Origin: Mesorhizobium sp.
Lineage (GTDB): Bacteria; Pseudomonadota; Alphaproteobacteria; Rhizobiales; Rhizobiaceae
Reading direction: 5' to 3'
DNA: 64,000 nt
Assembly (NCBI GenBank): GCA_004020645.1
Contig: SAQL01000002.1
Location: 124,001 to 188,000, forward strand
Shown here piece by piece: positions 44,658 to 54,159 of this stretch. The notes beneath the pieces are model-generated. The model did no database searches. It worked only from the letters and a program-made list of their open reading frames with translations, and was not told the DNA's origin. Each line of letters begins with the position of its first letter. Position 1 is the first letter of the stretch. The position numbers and the translations under genes were made by a program.

Positions 44658-45590
44658 ATGAAACCGAAAATCTTCATCGACGGCGAGCACGGCACCACCG
44701 GTCTCCAGATCAGGGCGCTGCTGGCTGAGCGCGGCGACCTGGAGATCATCTCCATTCCGACCGAGCGCCGCAAAGAACCGGCCGCCAGAGCCGAGTTCCT
44801 CAACGCCGCCGATGTCGCGATCCTGTGCCTGCCGGACGCAGCCGCGAAGGAAAGCGTCTCGCTGATCACCAACGACAACACCAAGGTCATCGACGCCTCG
44901 ACCGCGCATCGCGTGGCCGAAGGTTGGGAATATGGTTTTGCCGAAATGGACAAAGATCAGGCGAAGACAATCGCCAGGGCGAAACGCGTCGCCAATCCAG
45001 GCTGCTGGCCGCAAGGCCCGATCGCGACGCTCAGGCCGCTGGTGGCGGCCGGGCTGTTGCCGCCGGATTTTCCGGTCACCGTCAACGGCATTACGGGCTA
45101 TTCGGGCGGCGGCCGGCCGATGATCGGGGACTATGTCGCCAAGGGCGAGGATGCCTCGGAATTCCTGCCCTACGGGCTGACCCTGCAGCACAAGCATGTG
45201 CCGGAGCTCAGGACCTATGCGAAGCTGTCGCATGACCCGATCATGCAGCCGGCGGTCGGCAATTTCGCGCAAGGCATGATTACCGTGGTGCCGCTGCAGC
45301 TCGGCGGCCTCGACTATGTGCCGACCGGCGCCGAGCTTCATGCGGCGATTGCCGACCATTTCGCCGCCATCGATGGCGGCGTGGTCGAGGTGGCGCCCTA
45401 TGTGCAACTTGAGCGCGTGCCGGAGATCGATCCCGAAATCTACAACGGCACCAACCGGATGAAGCTCTATGTCTTCGCCAACGACGACAGGGCCCAGGCG
45501 CTGCTGCTCGCCGTCTACGACAATCTCGGCAAGGGCGCCTCGGGTGCTGCTGTGCAGAACATGGATCTGATGCTCGGCCTCAAGCACTGA
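44658..45590 (+). CDS. argC: N-acetyl-gamma-glutamyl-phosphate reductase (type 2)
   Basis: A 310-residue reductase of the shorter ArgC class common in alphaproteobacteria. KIFIDGEHGTTGLQIRALL opens the NADP-binding domain, and the catalytic cysteine is in VANPGCWPQGP (about residue 117). It reduces N-acetylglutamyl phosphate to the semialdehyde in arginine synthesis. Usual ribosomal-protein neighbours (rplM-rpsI) lie 8 kb upstream. Next gene starts directly at its stop (TGA-ATG). Confidence 0.92.
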   Translation: MKPKIFIDGEHGTTGLQIRALLAERGDLEIISIPTERRKEPAARAEFLNAADVAILCLPDAAAKESVSLITNDNTKVIDASTAHRVAEGWEYGFAEMDKDQAKTIARAKRVANPGCWPQGPIATLRPLVAAGLLPPDFPVTVNGITGYSGGGRPMIGDYVAKGEDASEFLPYGLTLQHKHVPELRTYAKLSHDPIMQPAVGNFAQGMITVVPLQLGGLDYVPTGAELHAAIADHFAAIDGGVVEVAPYVQLERVPEIDPEIYNGTNRMKLYVFANDDRAQALLLAVYDNLGKGASGAAVQNMDLMLGLKH

Positions 45591-46430
45591 ATGGACGCCC
45601 CTGCATTTCCAGAACGCTGGAAAGTCAACGCGCCAGAACTGATTGCCGAGACGCTCAGCAGCCGCGTCTGGAAGGTTGTTCGCGCGGACGGCTCGCCGGC
45701 GATCGTCAAGGCCCTTAAAGCTTTCGACGATGTCGAAGACGAGTTGCGCGGCGAGCATTTTCTCGCCTGGCGGCGCGGCGAAGGCGCGGTGCGGCTGCTC
45801 GGCCGCGACGGTCACAGCATGCTGCTCGAATATGCCGGCGAAACCTTGCTGTCACAGGTTCTCGCGGAGCAGGGAGACAATGCCGCCACAGCAATCGCGG
45901 CCGAAGTGATGGCAAGACTGTTCTCGCCATCCGACCACCCTGCCCCACCGGATCTTCAGCCGCTGCGGCTACGGTTTTCCAGCCTGTTCAAGAAGGCGAA
46001 GATCGATTACGACGCCGGCGAAAAGAGCCTCTACGTCGAAGCGGCTGCGACCGCGGAACGGCTGTTGGCCGACCCCGTCGACGTGCTGCCGCTGCACGGC
46101 GACCTGCATCACGACAACATCATGCTGGGACCGCGCGGCTGGCTGGCGATCGATCCGAAGGGCGTTCTCGGCGATCCCGGCTTCGATGCGGCGAACATGT
46201 TCTACAACCCGCTCGAGCGCGACGATCTTTGCCGTAATCCCCGGCGGATTGCCGACATGGCCGAGATCTTCGCCAAGACGCTCGGCCAAACGCCACCAGC
46301 CATGCTGGATCATGCCATCGCCTATGGCTGCCTGTCGGCGTCATGGCATCATGAAGACGGCAATGCGATCGAGGAAAGCCGCGAATTATCCATTGCCACG
46401 GCGATCAGGACGGTGCGGCTTAGCCTCTGA
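45591..46430 (+). CDS. APH(6)-like small-molecule kinase
   Basis: A 279-residue phosphotransferase of the aminoglycoside/hydroxyurea resistance kinase family (streptomycin 6-kinase type). The catalytic loop is [14 protein letters not shown] with Asp as base, and the metal-binding DPKG replaces DFG ([16 protein letters not shown]). Immediately downstream of argC and probably coupled to it. In rhizobia such genes are chromosomal and need not confer resistance; the true substrate is unknown. Its last 11 bases overlap the convergent heme A synthase gene. Confidence 0.85.
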   Translation: MDAPAFPERWKVNAPELIAETLSSRVWKVVRADGSPAIVKALKAFDDVEDELRGEHFLAWRRGEGAVRLLGRDGHSMLLEYAGETLLSQVLAEQGDNAATAIAAEVMARLFSPSDHPAPPDLQPLRLRFSSLFKKAKIDYDAGEKSLYVEAAATAERLLADPVDVLPLHGDLHHDNIMLGPRGWLAIDPKGVLGDPGFDAANMFYNPLERDDLCRNPRRIADMAEIFAKTLGQTPPAMLDHAIAYGCLSASWHHEDGNAIEESRELSIATAIRTVRLSL

Positions 46431-47511
46431 CGGCGATCTGGTTGGGCATGGGATAAGCGCCCTTGGTGCCGCGCCAATGCGCTGCGGCGAAACCCAGCAG
46501 GACCAGCGCAAATGCCTGATGCATCAGCGCCATGTGCAGCGGCACCTGCATCAGCAGCGTGCCGATGCCGATCAAGGCCTGCGCCAGCACCAGCAGAAAC
46601 AACAGCGTCGCGCGGTGCGCATGCGTCGTGCCTGGCTGGCGGCGGTGCGTCGCGATCATGTGCCAAAGTGCTGCGACGAAGATCGTGTAGGCGCCGAGCC
46701 GGTGGATGAACTGAACCGTCTTCGGGCTCTCGAAGAAATTGCGCCATGCCGGCTCGAGGATCATCAGGTCACCCGGGATGAGCTTGCCGTCCATCAGCGG
46801 CCAGGTGTTGTAGCTCAGGCCGGCATCGAGCCCGGCGACCAGCCCGCCGAGGTAGATCTGGATCAGCGCCAGCAACACCAGAAAGCCGGCCAGACGCTGC
46901 GTCGAACGGTCGGCGGCGGGCGCGGAATGTGGGGCCAATCCACGCGCGACCACCATGGTCGCGGTGAAGATCAGTGCGGCCAGCGTCAGATGCGTCGCCA
47001 GCCGGTACTGGCTGACGGAGACCCGGTCGACCAGTCCGGAGGCCACCATCCACCAGCCGATCGCGCCCTGCAGGCCGCCGAGAAGAAGAATCCCGATCAG
47101 TTTCGGCCCAAGCCCGCGCTCGATGCGGCGCGTCGCCCAGAAAAACACCAGCGGCACGGCGAAAACCAAGCCGACACCGCGCGCCAGGATCCGGTGCACC
47201 CATTCCCACCAGAAGATCGATTTGAACGCTTCGATGCTCATGCCCTTGTTGAGTTCGGCATATTGCGGGATCTGCTGGTAGCGCTGGAATTCCTCCTGCC
47301 ATTCGGCGTCGTCGAGCGGCGGGATGATGCCGTGGATCGGCCTCCATTCGGTGATCGACAGGCCGGACTCAGTGAGCCTGGTGGCGCCGCCGACCAGCAC
47401 CAGTACGAACAGCACAAGAAGCACGACGTAGAGCCAGCCGCGCACCAGAGCCCGGTTGCGCAGGTCGCGGTCGCGGGCCACGAAAGGCGCGGCAGCTGAT
47501 ATGGCAGCCAT
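46420..47511 (-). CDS. ctaA: heme A synthase (Cox15/CtaA type 2)
   Basis: A 363-residue membrane protein with about eight transmembrane segments. Heme-ligating histidines lie in [28 protein letters not shown] and LMHQAFAL, and the conserved extracellular NTWPLMDG loop is present. It oxidises the heme O methyl group to heme A for cytochrome oxidase. ATG 47511 follows GGGACAAGCCT; ATG 47553 is an alternative giving 377 residues. Confidence 0.93.
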   Translation of the reverse strand: MAAISAAAPFVARDRDLRNRALVRGWLYVVLLVLFVLVLVGGATRLTESGLSITEWRPIHGIIPPLDDAEWQEEFQRYQQIPQYAELNKGMSIEAFKSIFWWEWVHRILARGVGLVFAVPLVFFWATRRIERGLGPKLIGILLLGGLQGAIGWWMVASGLVDRVSVSQYRLATHLTLAALIFTATMVVARGLAPHSAPAADRSTQRLAGFLVLLALIQIYLGGLVAGLDAGLSYNTWPLMDGKLIPGDLMILEPAWRNFFESPKTVQFIHRLGAYTIFVAALWHMIATHRRQPGTTHAHRATLLFLLVLAQALIGIGTLLMQVPLHMALMHQAFALVLLGFAAAHWRGTKGAYPMPNQIAVRG

Positions 47512-47662
47512 AGGCTTGTCCCGGCAGGTTGCAGTCGCGGATTGGTGGACCATCGCAACCCCGCTGGCAAGACCGGACAGCGCGGCACGCCGTCGCGCCG
47601 CTTCTTGCGGGTTGCGTGTCTGTTTGGTTGGGCATAAGCGGTAGGGGTCAACGGATCACGAA

Positions 47663-47881
47663 ATGCCCATTCGCCTGAAGAAACTGATCGGAACTTTCCT
47701 GCTGGTGGCGCTGGTCATCGTCTATGCGCTGGTCGCATCGATCGTGGCGGTTGCCCAACTGGCGGAATCGGGACCGTGGGCGCATTTCCTGTTCTACCTG
47801 TTCAGCGGCATGCTCTGGGTGCTGCCGGCCATGGGCATCATCAAATGGCTGATCCTAGAGCCCCCGCGGCCGAAGAAGTGA
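47663..47881 (+). CDS. DUF2842 small membrane protein
   Basis: A 72-residue protein with two transmembrane helices (about 9-31 and 43-63) and the family's ESGPWAHFLFYLFSGMLWVL and PAMGIIKWL stretches. DUF2842 proteins are conserved in alphaproteobacteria, often near heme A synthase, with no known function. Confidence 0.82.
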   Translation: MPIRLKKLIGTFLLVALVIVYALVASIVAVAQLAESGPWAHFLFYLFSGMLWVLPAMGIIKWLILEPPRPKK

Positions 47882-48105
47882 GGCTCGCCGCCGCCGTTAG
47901 TGGTGAAAGCCTGAAGCTTTACCCGACGCGTAGGGCAGCTCAGCGTGGTTTTCTACCTTCCGTGTCGCCGATCGGAACGCGCCGGCAGCGCCATAAGCCG
48001 CCCTTCATGCCGCCGAGCTCGTAGGTCAACTGTTTCAGAAAAGCGGTCGTTGCAGAGCCGCATCACGGCTATCTCTCCGGAATGAAAGTCGCCGCAGCAA
48101 CTATC

Positions 48106-48350
48106 TCACCGCGGGCGGCTGAGCACCGCCGCGGTCCAGAGCCGGCGCATAGGACGATCGCGCCGATCCCGATCGCGCACCAGCACGGCATTGTAACCGC
48201 CTGTTGCCGATCAGCGGCCGCAAGCGGAGCGACCGCCAGGGTTCATCGGAGCGACGAGTGCGCCGTTGATCGCCCCGTAGGCATCCCGGCTGATCATCTC
48301 TGGCACCATGAAGCCGCGCACAATCGTAATGATTCCGTTGGCGGCGCCTT
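48106..48350 (-). pseudogene. remnant of an MFS transporter C-terminus
   Basis: On the minus strand GIITIVRGFMVPEMISRDAY and GAINGALVAPMN read like the tenth/eleventh helices of a major-facilitator exporter. A deletion or frameshift follows, and GGYNAVLVR and AVLSRPR end the family-like sequence at TGA 48106. No upstream helices are present. This is the only recognisable content of the 867-base stretch 47882-48748. Confidence 0.55.
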
Positions 48351-48748
48351 AGCATGCGGCGCAAGTTCGGCAGCGCCCAAGCGAACAAGGCGGTCAAGTG
48401 CGACCAAATGCGCCTAGGCCTTGTGGAAACGCTGGGGCGAGCGCAACAACGAAACCGTCGGCTCGAAAAGGCGTTTAGGAAAAACTGAAAGCCCGCGGCT
48501 ATGGGCACCATGGGCGCCGACTGGTCTACAACGGCTTTGGCGTCCCGGAAACCGAGACGAGCCGGCGGAACGCGAACGGCAGCTATGAAAACCGCCGGTA
48601 CAGAGGTCAAACGGTCAAATCGTGGATTGCAGCGACTCGATACGCCTGCAAGGGGAAACCGCGCATTCGCGCAATCCCCATTCTTCGACTTTGGCCGGAC
48701 CTTCGAACCTTGGTTGCTGCGCGCGGGCGAACCCATCGAGGAGCCGCG

Positions 48749-49174
48749 ATGAACATTCGTTGCGACCGTTGCGGGCGGGAACCGGACGAAGTGGCGCCGA
48801 TGCTGAAAGACGTTGTATGGCAACGTATAGCGCGGAAGAACGAAACGCTGTGCAAGGCATGTGCGCATGAAATGATCCGGAGACGCTTCGGCAGGAAGCT
48901 ACGATTCGCCGATCTCCTCCCGTGCGCGTTCAACATCACCTGGTGCTCGGCATTTGAGGAGCTAATCCCGTGGGACGAGCCCTTGCCGCCGGACGAGCTG
49001 GAACGATGGCAGCGCGCTTTTGCCACCGTCGAGCGGCTGATTGTTACACGAAGGCCATCTCAATCGAAGCGATCGAAGAAGCCATGGCTTCGCCGGAGAG
49101 GGAACTGGCAAAGTCCGCGCACGAGGCCATCATGCCGATGTATGAAGGCCGCCACTACCGTCTCGTTTCGGTGA
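48749..49174 (+). CDS. hypothetical protein with CxxC zinc-finger-like motifs
   Basis: A 141-residue frame; ATG 48749 follows GAGGAGCCGCG. It begins MNIRCDRCGREPDEV with a CxxC pair and a second pair in LCKACAHEMIRRRFGRKLRF, a layout seen in small rhizobial and phage proteins of unknown function. The last ~40 residues are Arg/Ser-rich low-complexity. Another frame from ~49040 to 49200 reads more naturally (IEEAMASPERELAKSAHEAI), so the gene may be frameshifted near 49040. Likely accessory DNA. Confidence 0.55.
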   Translation: MNIRCDRCGREPDEVAPMLKDVVWQRIARKNETLCKACAHEMIRRRFGRKLRFADLLPCAFNITWCSAFEELIPWDEPLPPDELERWQRAFATVERLIVTRRPSQSKRSKKPWLRRRGNWQSPRTRPSCRCMKAATTVSFR

Positions 49175-49564
49175 GACTGGCCCTCGCTGCATCCGGCTAA
49201 TCGGTGCAGCAATGGGGTTCGGTTCGACGGTGACCGGCAGTTGTTGAATATCCTGGTATCCAGTTCGATCGTCGAAGTCTCAAGGCTGGGATCCCCAGCG
49301 GGAACATGCTGGCGGCGCTCTGGCGCAGCGGCGGCAGGAGCCAATTCCGCCAGCGTCACCCACCCAAGTGGGTTGGCCCGCCGAGGCGTTGCTAGTAATG
49401 CAAGCAGATGCGCGAACGACTGGAATCCGCGCCAATGAAGACATCGCGGCCAGCGGAACGAATGACCGCCAAGGGGGTCAATTCTTCAGCGTCCGTCTTA
49501 CCGTGAAGTCGAGCCAATGTTTCAGGAGGCTAATCCATCCGCCCGCACGGAATGCGCTGACCGG
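49175..49564. other. intergenic, nothing recognised
   Basis: 390 bases between the CxxC protein and the convergent cyclase gene. Short frames exist on both strands but none has a ribosome-binding site or family resemblance. No repeats of families A-C. Confidence 0.4.
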
Positions 49565-50371
49565 TCAGGATCCAGGTGGGATCCCGTCACTGCGGAGGAC
49601 CCGAACCTCGATCGGAGAGGCCCTCCCCTTGAGGTCCAGCATATGGGCGCTGTTCGGCACGTGAGGTGGCCCGCCTCTGGTCCACGCCGCCTCGGTGACC
49701 ACAAGCTCGCCGGGGCCTGCGTGAGATGCCAGGCGAGCCGCTACATTCACCGCATCTCCCATGGCGGTGAAATCGGCGACCAGTCCGTCCCCGACGGAAC
49801 CGACGTACGCCGTACCGGAGTGGATGCCGATGCCGATGGGCAACCAAGGTCCACCGGGCTCGCCATGCCCGGTAGCCGAAAGCAGGCGCCGGCCCGCCTC
49901 TACAGCGGCGGCGGGATGGTCGGCGACGATAGCGGGAAGGAACAGGCCGATAATCTCGTCGCCAACGAACTTGTCCACTAGCGCATCGCACCCGATCAAA
50001 ACGTCACTACTGGACCTGAAGAATCGGTTCATGAGCGAAGCGAACTCGGCAGGCATCATCCTTTCGGCCATGCTCGTGGAGCCTCGAACGTCGGCAAAAA
50101 GAAGGGATAGATCGATCTCGGCGCCGCCAGGATGCGTGCGGATAAACTCTTCGCACAGGTTACAGAAGTTTGGGTTTTTTCGAGAGGGTTTCCTGCCCCA
50201 TTTGGAAGACAGCGCGCTCACGAGCGCCCCACCCAAGGGGAATAGACACGTCTTGCACCGGGGCGACCCTGGCAGCAGCTTGAACTGCATCCGATCGGCA
50301 TGAAGGGGTGACTGCGGGTCGGTCAGAAGGCCGCGCCACATCTCCTCGTGGGGGTTCTTGTCGCTTGCCAT
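49565..50371 (-). CDS. class III nucleotide cyclase with N-terminal Cys-rich motif
   Basis: A 268-residue protein. Residues ~38-85 carry two CxxC pairs (RCKTCLFP and NFCNLCEEF), probably a zinc site. From ~95 a class III cyclase domain follows: first metal Asp in LLFADVRGSTSMAE, second Asp with substrate Lys in VDKFVGDEIIGLF, and the transition-state Asn/Arg in MGDAVNVAARLA. All catalytic residues are kept, so it should make cAMP. ATG 50371 is chosen over an open frame to 50524. Cytosolic; no membrane helix. Confidence 0.82.
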   Translation of the reverse strand: MASDKNPHEEMWRGLLTDPQSPLHADRMQFKLLPGSPRCKTCLFPLGGALVSALSSKWGRKPSRKNPNFCNLCEEFIRTHPGGAEIDLSLLFADVRGSTSMAERMMPAEFASLMNRFFRSSSDVLIGCDALVDKFVGDEIIGLFLPAIVADHPAAAVEAGRRLLSATGHGEPGGPWLPIGIGIHSGTAYVGSVGDGLVADFTAMGDAVNVAARLASHAGPGELVVTEAAWTRGGPPHVPNSAHMLDLKGRASPIEVRVLRSDGIPPGS

Positions 50372-50582
50372 CGGGGTCCACCTAAGCGGAGTTATGATAG
50401 CACGGCAAGAGACGCGCGGCTTCTGAAATAACTGCTTCGGCCTCATCGCTGGCCTAGAGTTTGGAAGGGCGAAAGGAAGATAAGGGGGAAACCGCGTTCC
50501 GTTACGCACCATCTGAACCGCCATGACCCGACATTTGTGCTGGATGCAGCGAAGGTCGCGATCCGATCCTCGCGGAGGTCCT

Positions 50583-51017
50583 TCAATCCGGAAGCATACT
50601 GCCCGATCCGCCGAGTTCCTCAGGCAGGTCTTTCAGTTTGGGAAGGCCATCCTTCATTGGAAGAACCGTCTCCTGGTAATGGACGTGAACTGCCGGTTCG
50701 AACTTGAGCGACGGAATGAGCGGCGCGTACACGTCAACAAGGGTCAAGGCCGGCAGTTCGGAGAAAAGCTGCCCGCCGCAGGCCGTGCACCAGCGGCGCA
50801 GACTCCTTCCGCTACGACTGCAGGTCGCGACGTTTTCGGCTCGCTTCAATATGGTCAAGGCGGACCGGGGCCAAAGAGTGAAGCCGTTGACTTGCGCCCC
50901 CGACCAATGGCGACAGGAATTGCAGTAACAAAAACCCATCGCGACCGGTTGCCCAGTGACGCTGAATTCGACTGAACCGCAAAGGCATTTTCCCGTATGC
51001 GTTTCAGCGCTGCTCAT
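50583..51017 (-). CDS. GFA-family (CENP-V/GFA) zinc protein
   Basis: A 144-residue protein of the glutathione-dependent formaldehyde-activating fold. Zinc ligands are in GKCLCGSVEF, FCYCNSCRHWSG and RWCTACGGQLF. ATG 51017; the longer frame to 51107 lacks support. Family members bind glutathione or small thiols; the enzymatic function is disputed. It sits between two cyclase genes, divergent from the second. Confidence 0.82.
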   Translation of the reverse strand: MSSAETHTGKCLCGSVEFSVTGQPVAMGFCYCNSCRHWSGAQVNGFTLWPRSALTILKRAENVATCSRSGRSLRRWCTACGGQLFSELPALTLVDVYAPLIPSLKFEPAVHVHYQETVLPMKDGLPKLKDLPEELGGSGSMLPD

Positions 51018-51121
51018 GACAGGCTCCCGCACGAACGATGTTGCCAACGATCGACGGCGGAGGCAATAGATATCGAGGAGTTCGGCCCCCAACCGTCGCC
51101 TTGCCACAGTGGGAGGTAGCC

Positions 51122-52882
51122 GTGCCGCAACGCGTTATCAGACGGCTGGCAGCGATCGTCGCACTTGACGTCGTCGGCTACAGCCGACTTACCGGCCTCG
51201 ACGAGGAAGGAACGTTGGCCCGCCTAAAGATATTGCGGGACGCCATCATCGAGCCGGCGATTGCAGATGCACATGGGCGCATCGTCAAGACAATGGGTGA
51301 CGGGCTTCTGATCGAATTCCCGAGTTCTGTGGATGCCGTTCGTTGTGCCATCGCGATTCAAAGCGGGATGGCGACCCGCAGTTCTGATACCGAGGCGGAC
51401 CGGCGCGTGGAATTGCGCATCGGAATTCACGTCGGCGACGTCGTCGTCGATGAGACCGACCTCCTTGGGGACGGCGTCAACATTGCCGCACGGCTCGAGG
51501 GTGTAGCTCCCGCAGGAGGGGTCTCGATCTCTGAGGACGTCTGGCGCCAGGTCGACGGCAAGGTGCCCACCACCTTCTCTGACATGGGCGAGGTCGTTCT
51601 GAAGAACATCTCGCGACCCGTCCGCGTGTATCGCGCCGACAACCTTGGCAAGGAAAGCACGGACCAGCCCCCGTCGCATGCGATGACTCGGGAAGACCTG
51701 CCGACGATCGCCGTGATGCCGTTCTCAAACCTGAGCGGCGATCCGGAACAGGAGTTCTTTGCAGATGGCCTCGCCGAGGACATCATCACCACCCTGTCTA
51801 AGCTCTCGGGCCTGCGGGTGATCGCCCGCAATTCCAGCTTCATCTACAAGGGCCGGATCGCTGACGTCCGGGACGTGGCCAGGCAACTGGGCGTGCGCCA
51901 TGTCCTTGAGGGCAGCGTCCGGCGGAGCGGCTCCCGCATTCGCATCTCGGTGCAGCTTATCGACGGGCGGTCCGGCTCTCCCATTTGGGCTGAGCGCTAC
52001 GACCGCACCATCGATGACATCTTCGCCGTCCAGGACGAGATCACCCTCGTCCTTGCAACGGAGTTGCAGGTCAGTTTGACGGAGGGTGAACAGGCACGGC
52101 TTCAGTACACGACAACGAGCAATGTGGAGGCCTGGACCCAATGGGTTCAGGGCCTTTCCTATTACCGACAGGCGGTGACGAAGGAGAACTGCGGTCGGGC
52201 GCTTCCTCATTGGGAAAAGGCGCTCGCCCTCGACCCTGGCTCGGCGGCGCTCAACGGAATGCTTGGCCTGCTCCATTATGTGGATGCCCGCTTTGGTTGG
52301 TGGGATGCCCGCGAGACGGCTCTGCATAAGGCGCGATCCTATGCCGACAAGGCTCTCGAACTCGATTCTGAAAGTGCCGTTGCCTTCACGACGTCGAGCC
52401 TAGTGCTGCTGCTGGAGGGACGCTTTGATGAGGCCGCCGCCCATGCCAGGAAGGCCGTCGAACTGGCTCCGGGGTCTGCCGACGCGGCGAGCTTCGCGAG
52501 CTTCGTATTCGCCTCCTCAGGCCTCCCCGAGAAGGCGATTGTGTACAGTGAGAGGGCGACGAAGCTCAGTCCCAAGTATCCAGGATATTACCTCGGACAC
52601 CTCGGCCACGCCTATCGCCTCGCAGGTCACTTTGAGAATGCGATCGCAGCGTTCAAAGCTTACGAGGCGCGCAATCCCGGGTTCGGCCTCGTCGATCTCG
52701 TGATCGCCTATTGCCAGAGCGGACGTCCTGATTTAGCCGTGCAAACCGCCAAGCGTCTTCTATCCCGGCATCCTGACTTCACCATACGAACATGGGTTTC
52801 GACCCAAATCCGACGCGATCCCACGCAACTTGAGGCCGAGAAGGCCGCCCTTCGTTCCAGTGGCCTGCCGCTCGGGGACTAG
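51122..52882 (+). CDS. adenylate cyclase with TolB-like and TPR domains
   Basis: A 586-residue signalling protein. Residues ~5-170 form a class III cyclase with all key residues (AIVALDVVGYSRL, KTMGDGLLIEF, DLLGDGVNIAARLE). A TolB-N-like domain follows (~195-310: TIAVMPFSNLSGDPEQEFFADGL and YDRTIDDIFAVQDEI). The C-terminal half holds TPR-type helices (ALALDPGSAALNGMLG, ALELDSESAVAFTTSS, AVELAPGSADAASFAS). This architecture is common in Mesorhizobium and Bradyrhizobium. GTG 51122 follows GGGAGGTAGCC. Stimulus unknown. Confidence 0.88.
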   Translation: MPQRVIRRLAAIVALDVVGYSRLTGLDEEGTLARLKILRDAIIEPAIADAHGRIVKTMGDGLLIEFPSSVDAVRCAIAIQSGMATRSSDTEADRRVELRIGIHVGDVVVDETDLLGDGVNIAARLEGVAPAGGVSISEDVWRQVDGKVPTTFSDMGEVVLKNISRPVRVYRADNLGKESTDQPPSHAMTREDLPTIAVMPFSNLSGDPEQEFFADGLAEDIITTLSKLSGLRVIARNSSFIYKGRIADVRDVARQLGVRHVLEGSVRRSGSRIRISVQLIDGRSGSPIWAERYDRTIDDIFAVQDEITLVLATELQVSLTEGEQARLQYTTTSNVEAWTQWVQGLSYYRQAVTKENCGRALPHWEKALALDPGSAALNGMLGLLHYVDARFGWWDARETALHKARSYADKALELDSESAVAFTTSSLVLLLEGRFDEAAAHARKAVELAPGSADAASFASFVFASSGLPEKAIVYSERATKLSPKYPGYYLGHLGHAYRLAGHFENAIAAFKAYEARNPGFGLVDLVIAYCQSGRPDLAVQTAKRLLSRHPDFTIRTWVSTQIRRDPTQLEAEKAALRSSGLPLGD

Positions 52883-53012
52883 ACAGCTCATGAGGCGACT
52901 TCCGCCCGAACATAAGCGCATCGCAGCCCGTCCCACGGCATGACGGGCCGCAGCGGTCGCAATCGGTCCGAGCCGTGTCGCGGCGGAGGCACGCACTTAA
53001 ACGCGGTCACCA

Positions 53013-54068
53013 CTAGATGGTGACAAGCATCGTGCCGGCATTGGCCAGCGGCGTCGTCACACCCGACAGCATTGTGCGGATATGGGCAACGCTCTGATAG
53101 CGACCGTTGAGCGAAATGCGCGGCAGCGCGTGCAGGAAGCCGGCATGTTCGGCGCGCAGCACACCGTGGCGTGTCGTCACCGCCGAGGCATAGAAGGCGT
53201 CGCGGGCAAAGCCGACTTCGCGGTCGCCAACGGCGCTGGCATAGCCATAGGGATAGGCGAAATGGCGCGGCGCCTCGCCAAGCTCGGCCTGCAATATGCC
53301 CCTGACGTCGTCGACCTCGTGCCGAGCATCGGCTTCGGAAAGCCGCTTCAGATTGCGATGATTGACGGTGTGCGCGCCGATTGTCACCAGCGGATGCCCT
53401 GCCATGGTGCGGATCTCGTCCCAGTTCATCAAAGTGCTCTGGCGCGCGTCACGCTCGATACCGTTCGACCGCGCCAATTCGCGCAACACCGCGCGCTGGT
53501 CCTCCTCGCGGACCTGCAGCGTCAGATAATCGTGCAGGCGCGCAAAGGCCTGGAGTTTCTTGCCCGGGGTCGAGCAGTCGATCGTCACCGGACCGTCCGG
53601 TGTTGTCAGAATCAACCGGTCGCGCGCGCTGACGATGTCCTCGACCACCTCCCACCATAGATCGGCGGCGCCGTTTATCAGCCCCGGCGCGACATAGATG
53701 GTGACCGGCGCGCCGTGCTTTTCCAGCACCGGCAGCGCCTCGGTCATGTTGTCGCGGTAGGCGTCGTCGGCGGTGATCGCCGCGAACTGGCCATCCTTGC
53801 CGCCGGCCTTGATGCGCTCGATCGCCTCGTCCAACGTGACGAATGCATAGCCATGCGCCTTCATATCGGCGATCACCGCGTCGAGGAACTCGGGCGCGAC
53901 GTTGAGATGCCGGTTGACGCTATCAGGCTTTTCCGGCGTGGCGGTGACCCGGTGCAGCATCAGGATGGCGCCGATGCCGCCGACAAACGGCTTGGCCAGC
54001 GGGGCAAGACCGGTATAGCGGACGACGTTGAGCGCCAATTTACGGATCGCCTCGCCCCCGTCGATCAT
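53013..54068 (-). CDS. polysaccharide deacetylase (NodB-fold)
   Basis: A 351-residue carbohydrate esterase 4 protein. The catalytic Asp pair is D101-D102 in AAITADDAYRDN, where the classical TFDDGYR has F and G replaced by Ala. The metal histidines are in IGAHTVNHRNL and the third motif in HFAYPYGYAS. No signal peptide is obvious. It would remove N- or O-acetyl groups from a polysaccharide or its precursor. First gene of the EPS locus, divergent from the FemAB-like transferase. Confidence 0.83.
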   Translation of the reverse strand: MIDGGEAIRKLALNVVRYTGLAPLAKPFVGGIGAILMLHRVTATPEKPDSVNRHLNVAPEFLDAVIADMKAHGYAFVTLDEAIERIKAGGKDGQFAAITADDAYRDNMTEALPVLEKHGAPVTIYVAPGLINGAADLWWEVVEDIVSARDRLILTTPDGPVTIDCSTPGKKLQAFARLHDYLTLQVREEDQRAVLRELARSNGIERDARQSTLMNWDEIRTMAGHPLVTIGAHTVNHRNLKRLSEADARHEVDDVRGILQAELGEAPRHFAYPYGYASAVGDREVGFARDAFYASAVTTRHGVLRAEHAGFLHALPRISLNGRYQSVAHIRTMLSGVTTPLANAGTMLVTI

Positions 54069-54159
54069 TCATTCACCTTTTGCGCCTAGGCTCATCCAAG
54101 CACGGAATGCGCCTATGCGAGCCCCCAATCGCGGTGAATACGCCCTAAAGGATTGAGGT

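Noticed and set aside
46186..47499. 437-residue plus-strand open frame
   Set aside because: Out-of-frame read of the APH-like gene followed by antisense of heme A synthase; composition unlike a protein.
48101..48868. 255-residue minus-strand frame
   Set aside because: It overlaps the better supported CxxC gene and the MFS-like residues lie in a different frame of the same strand, so this frame is not the gene.
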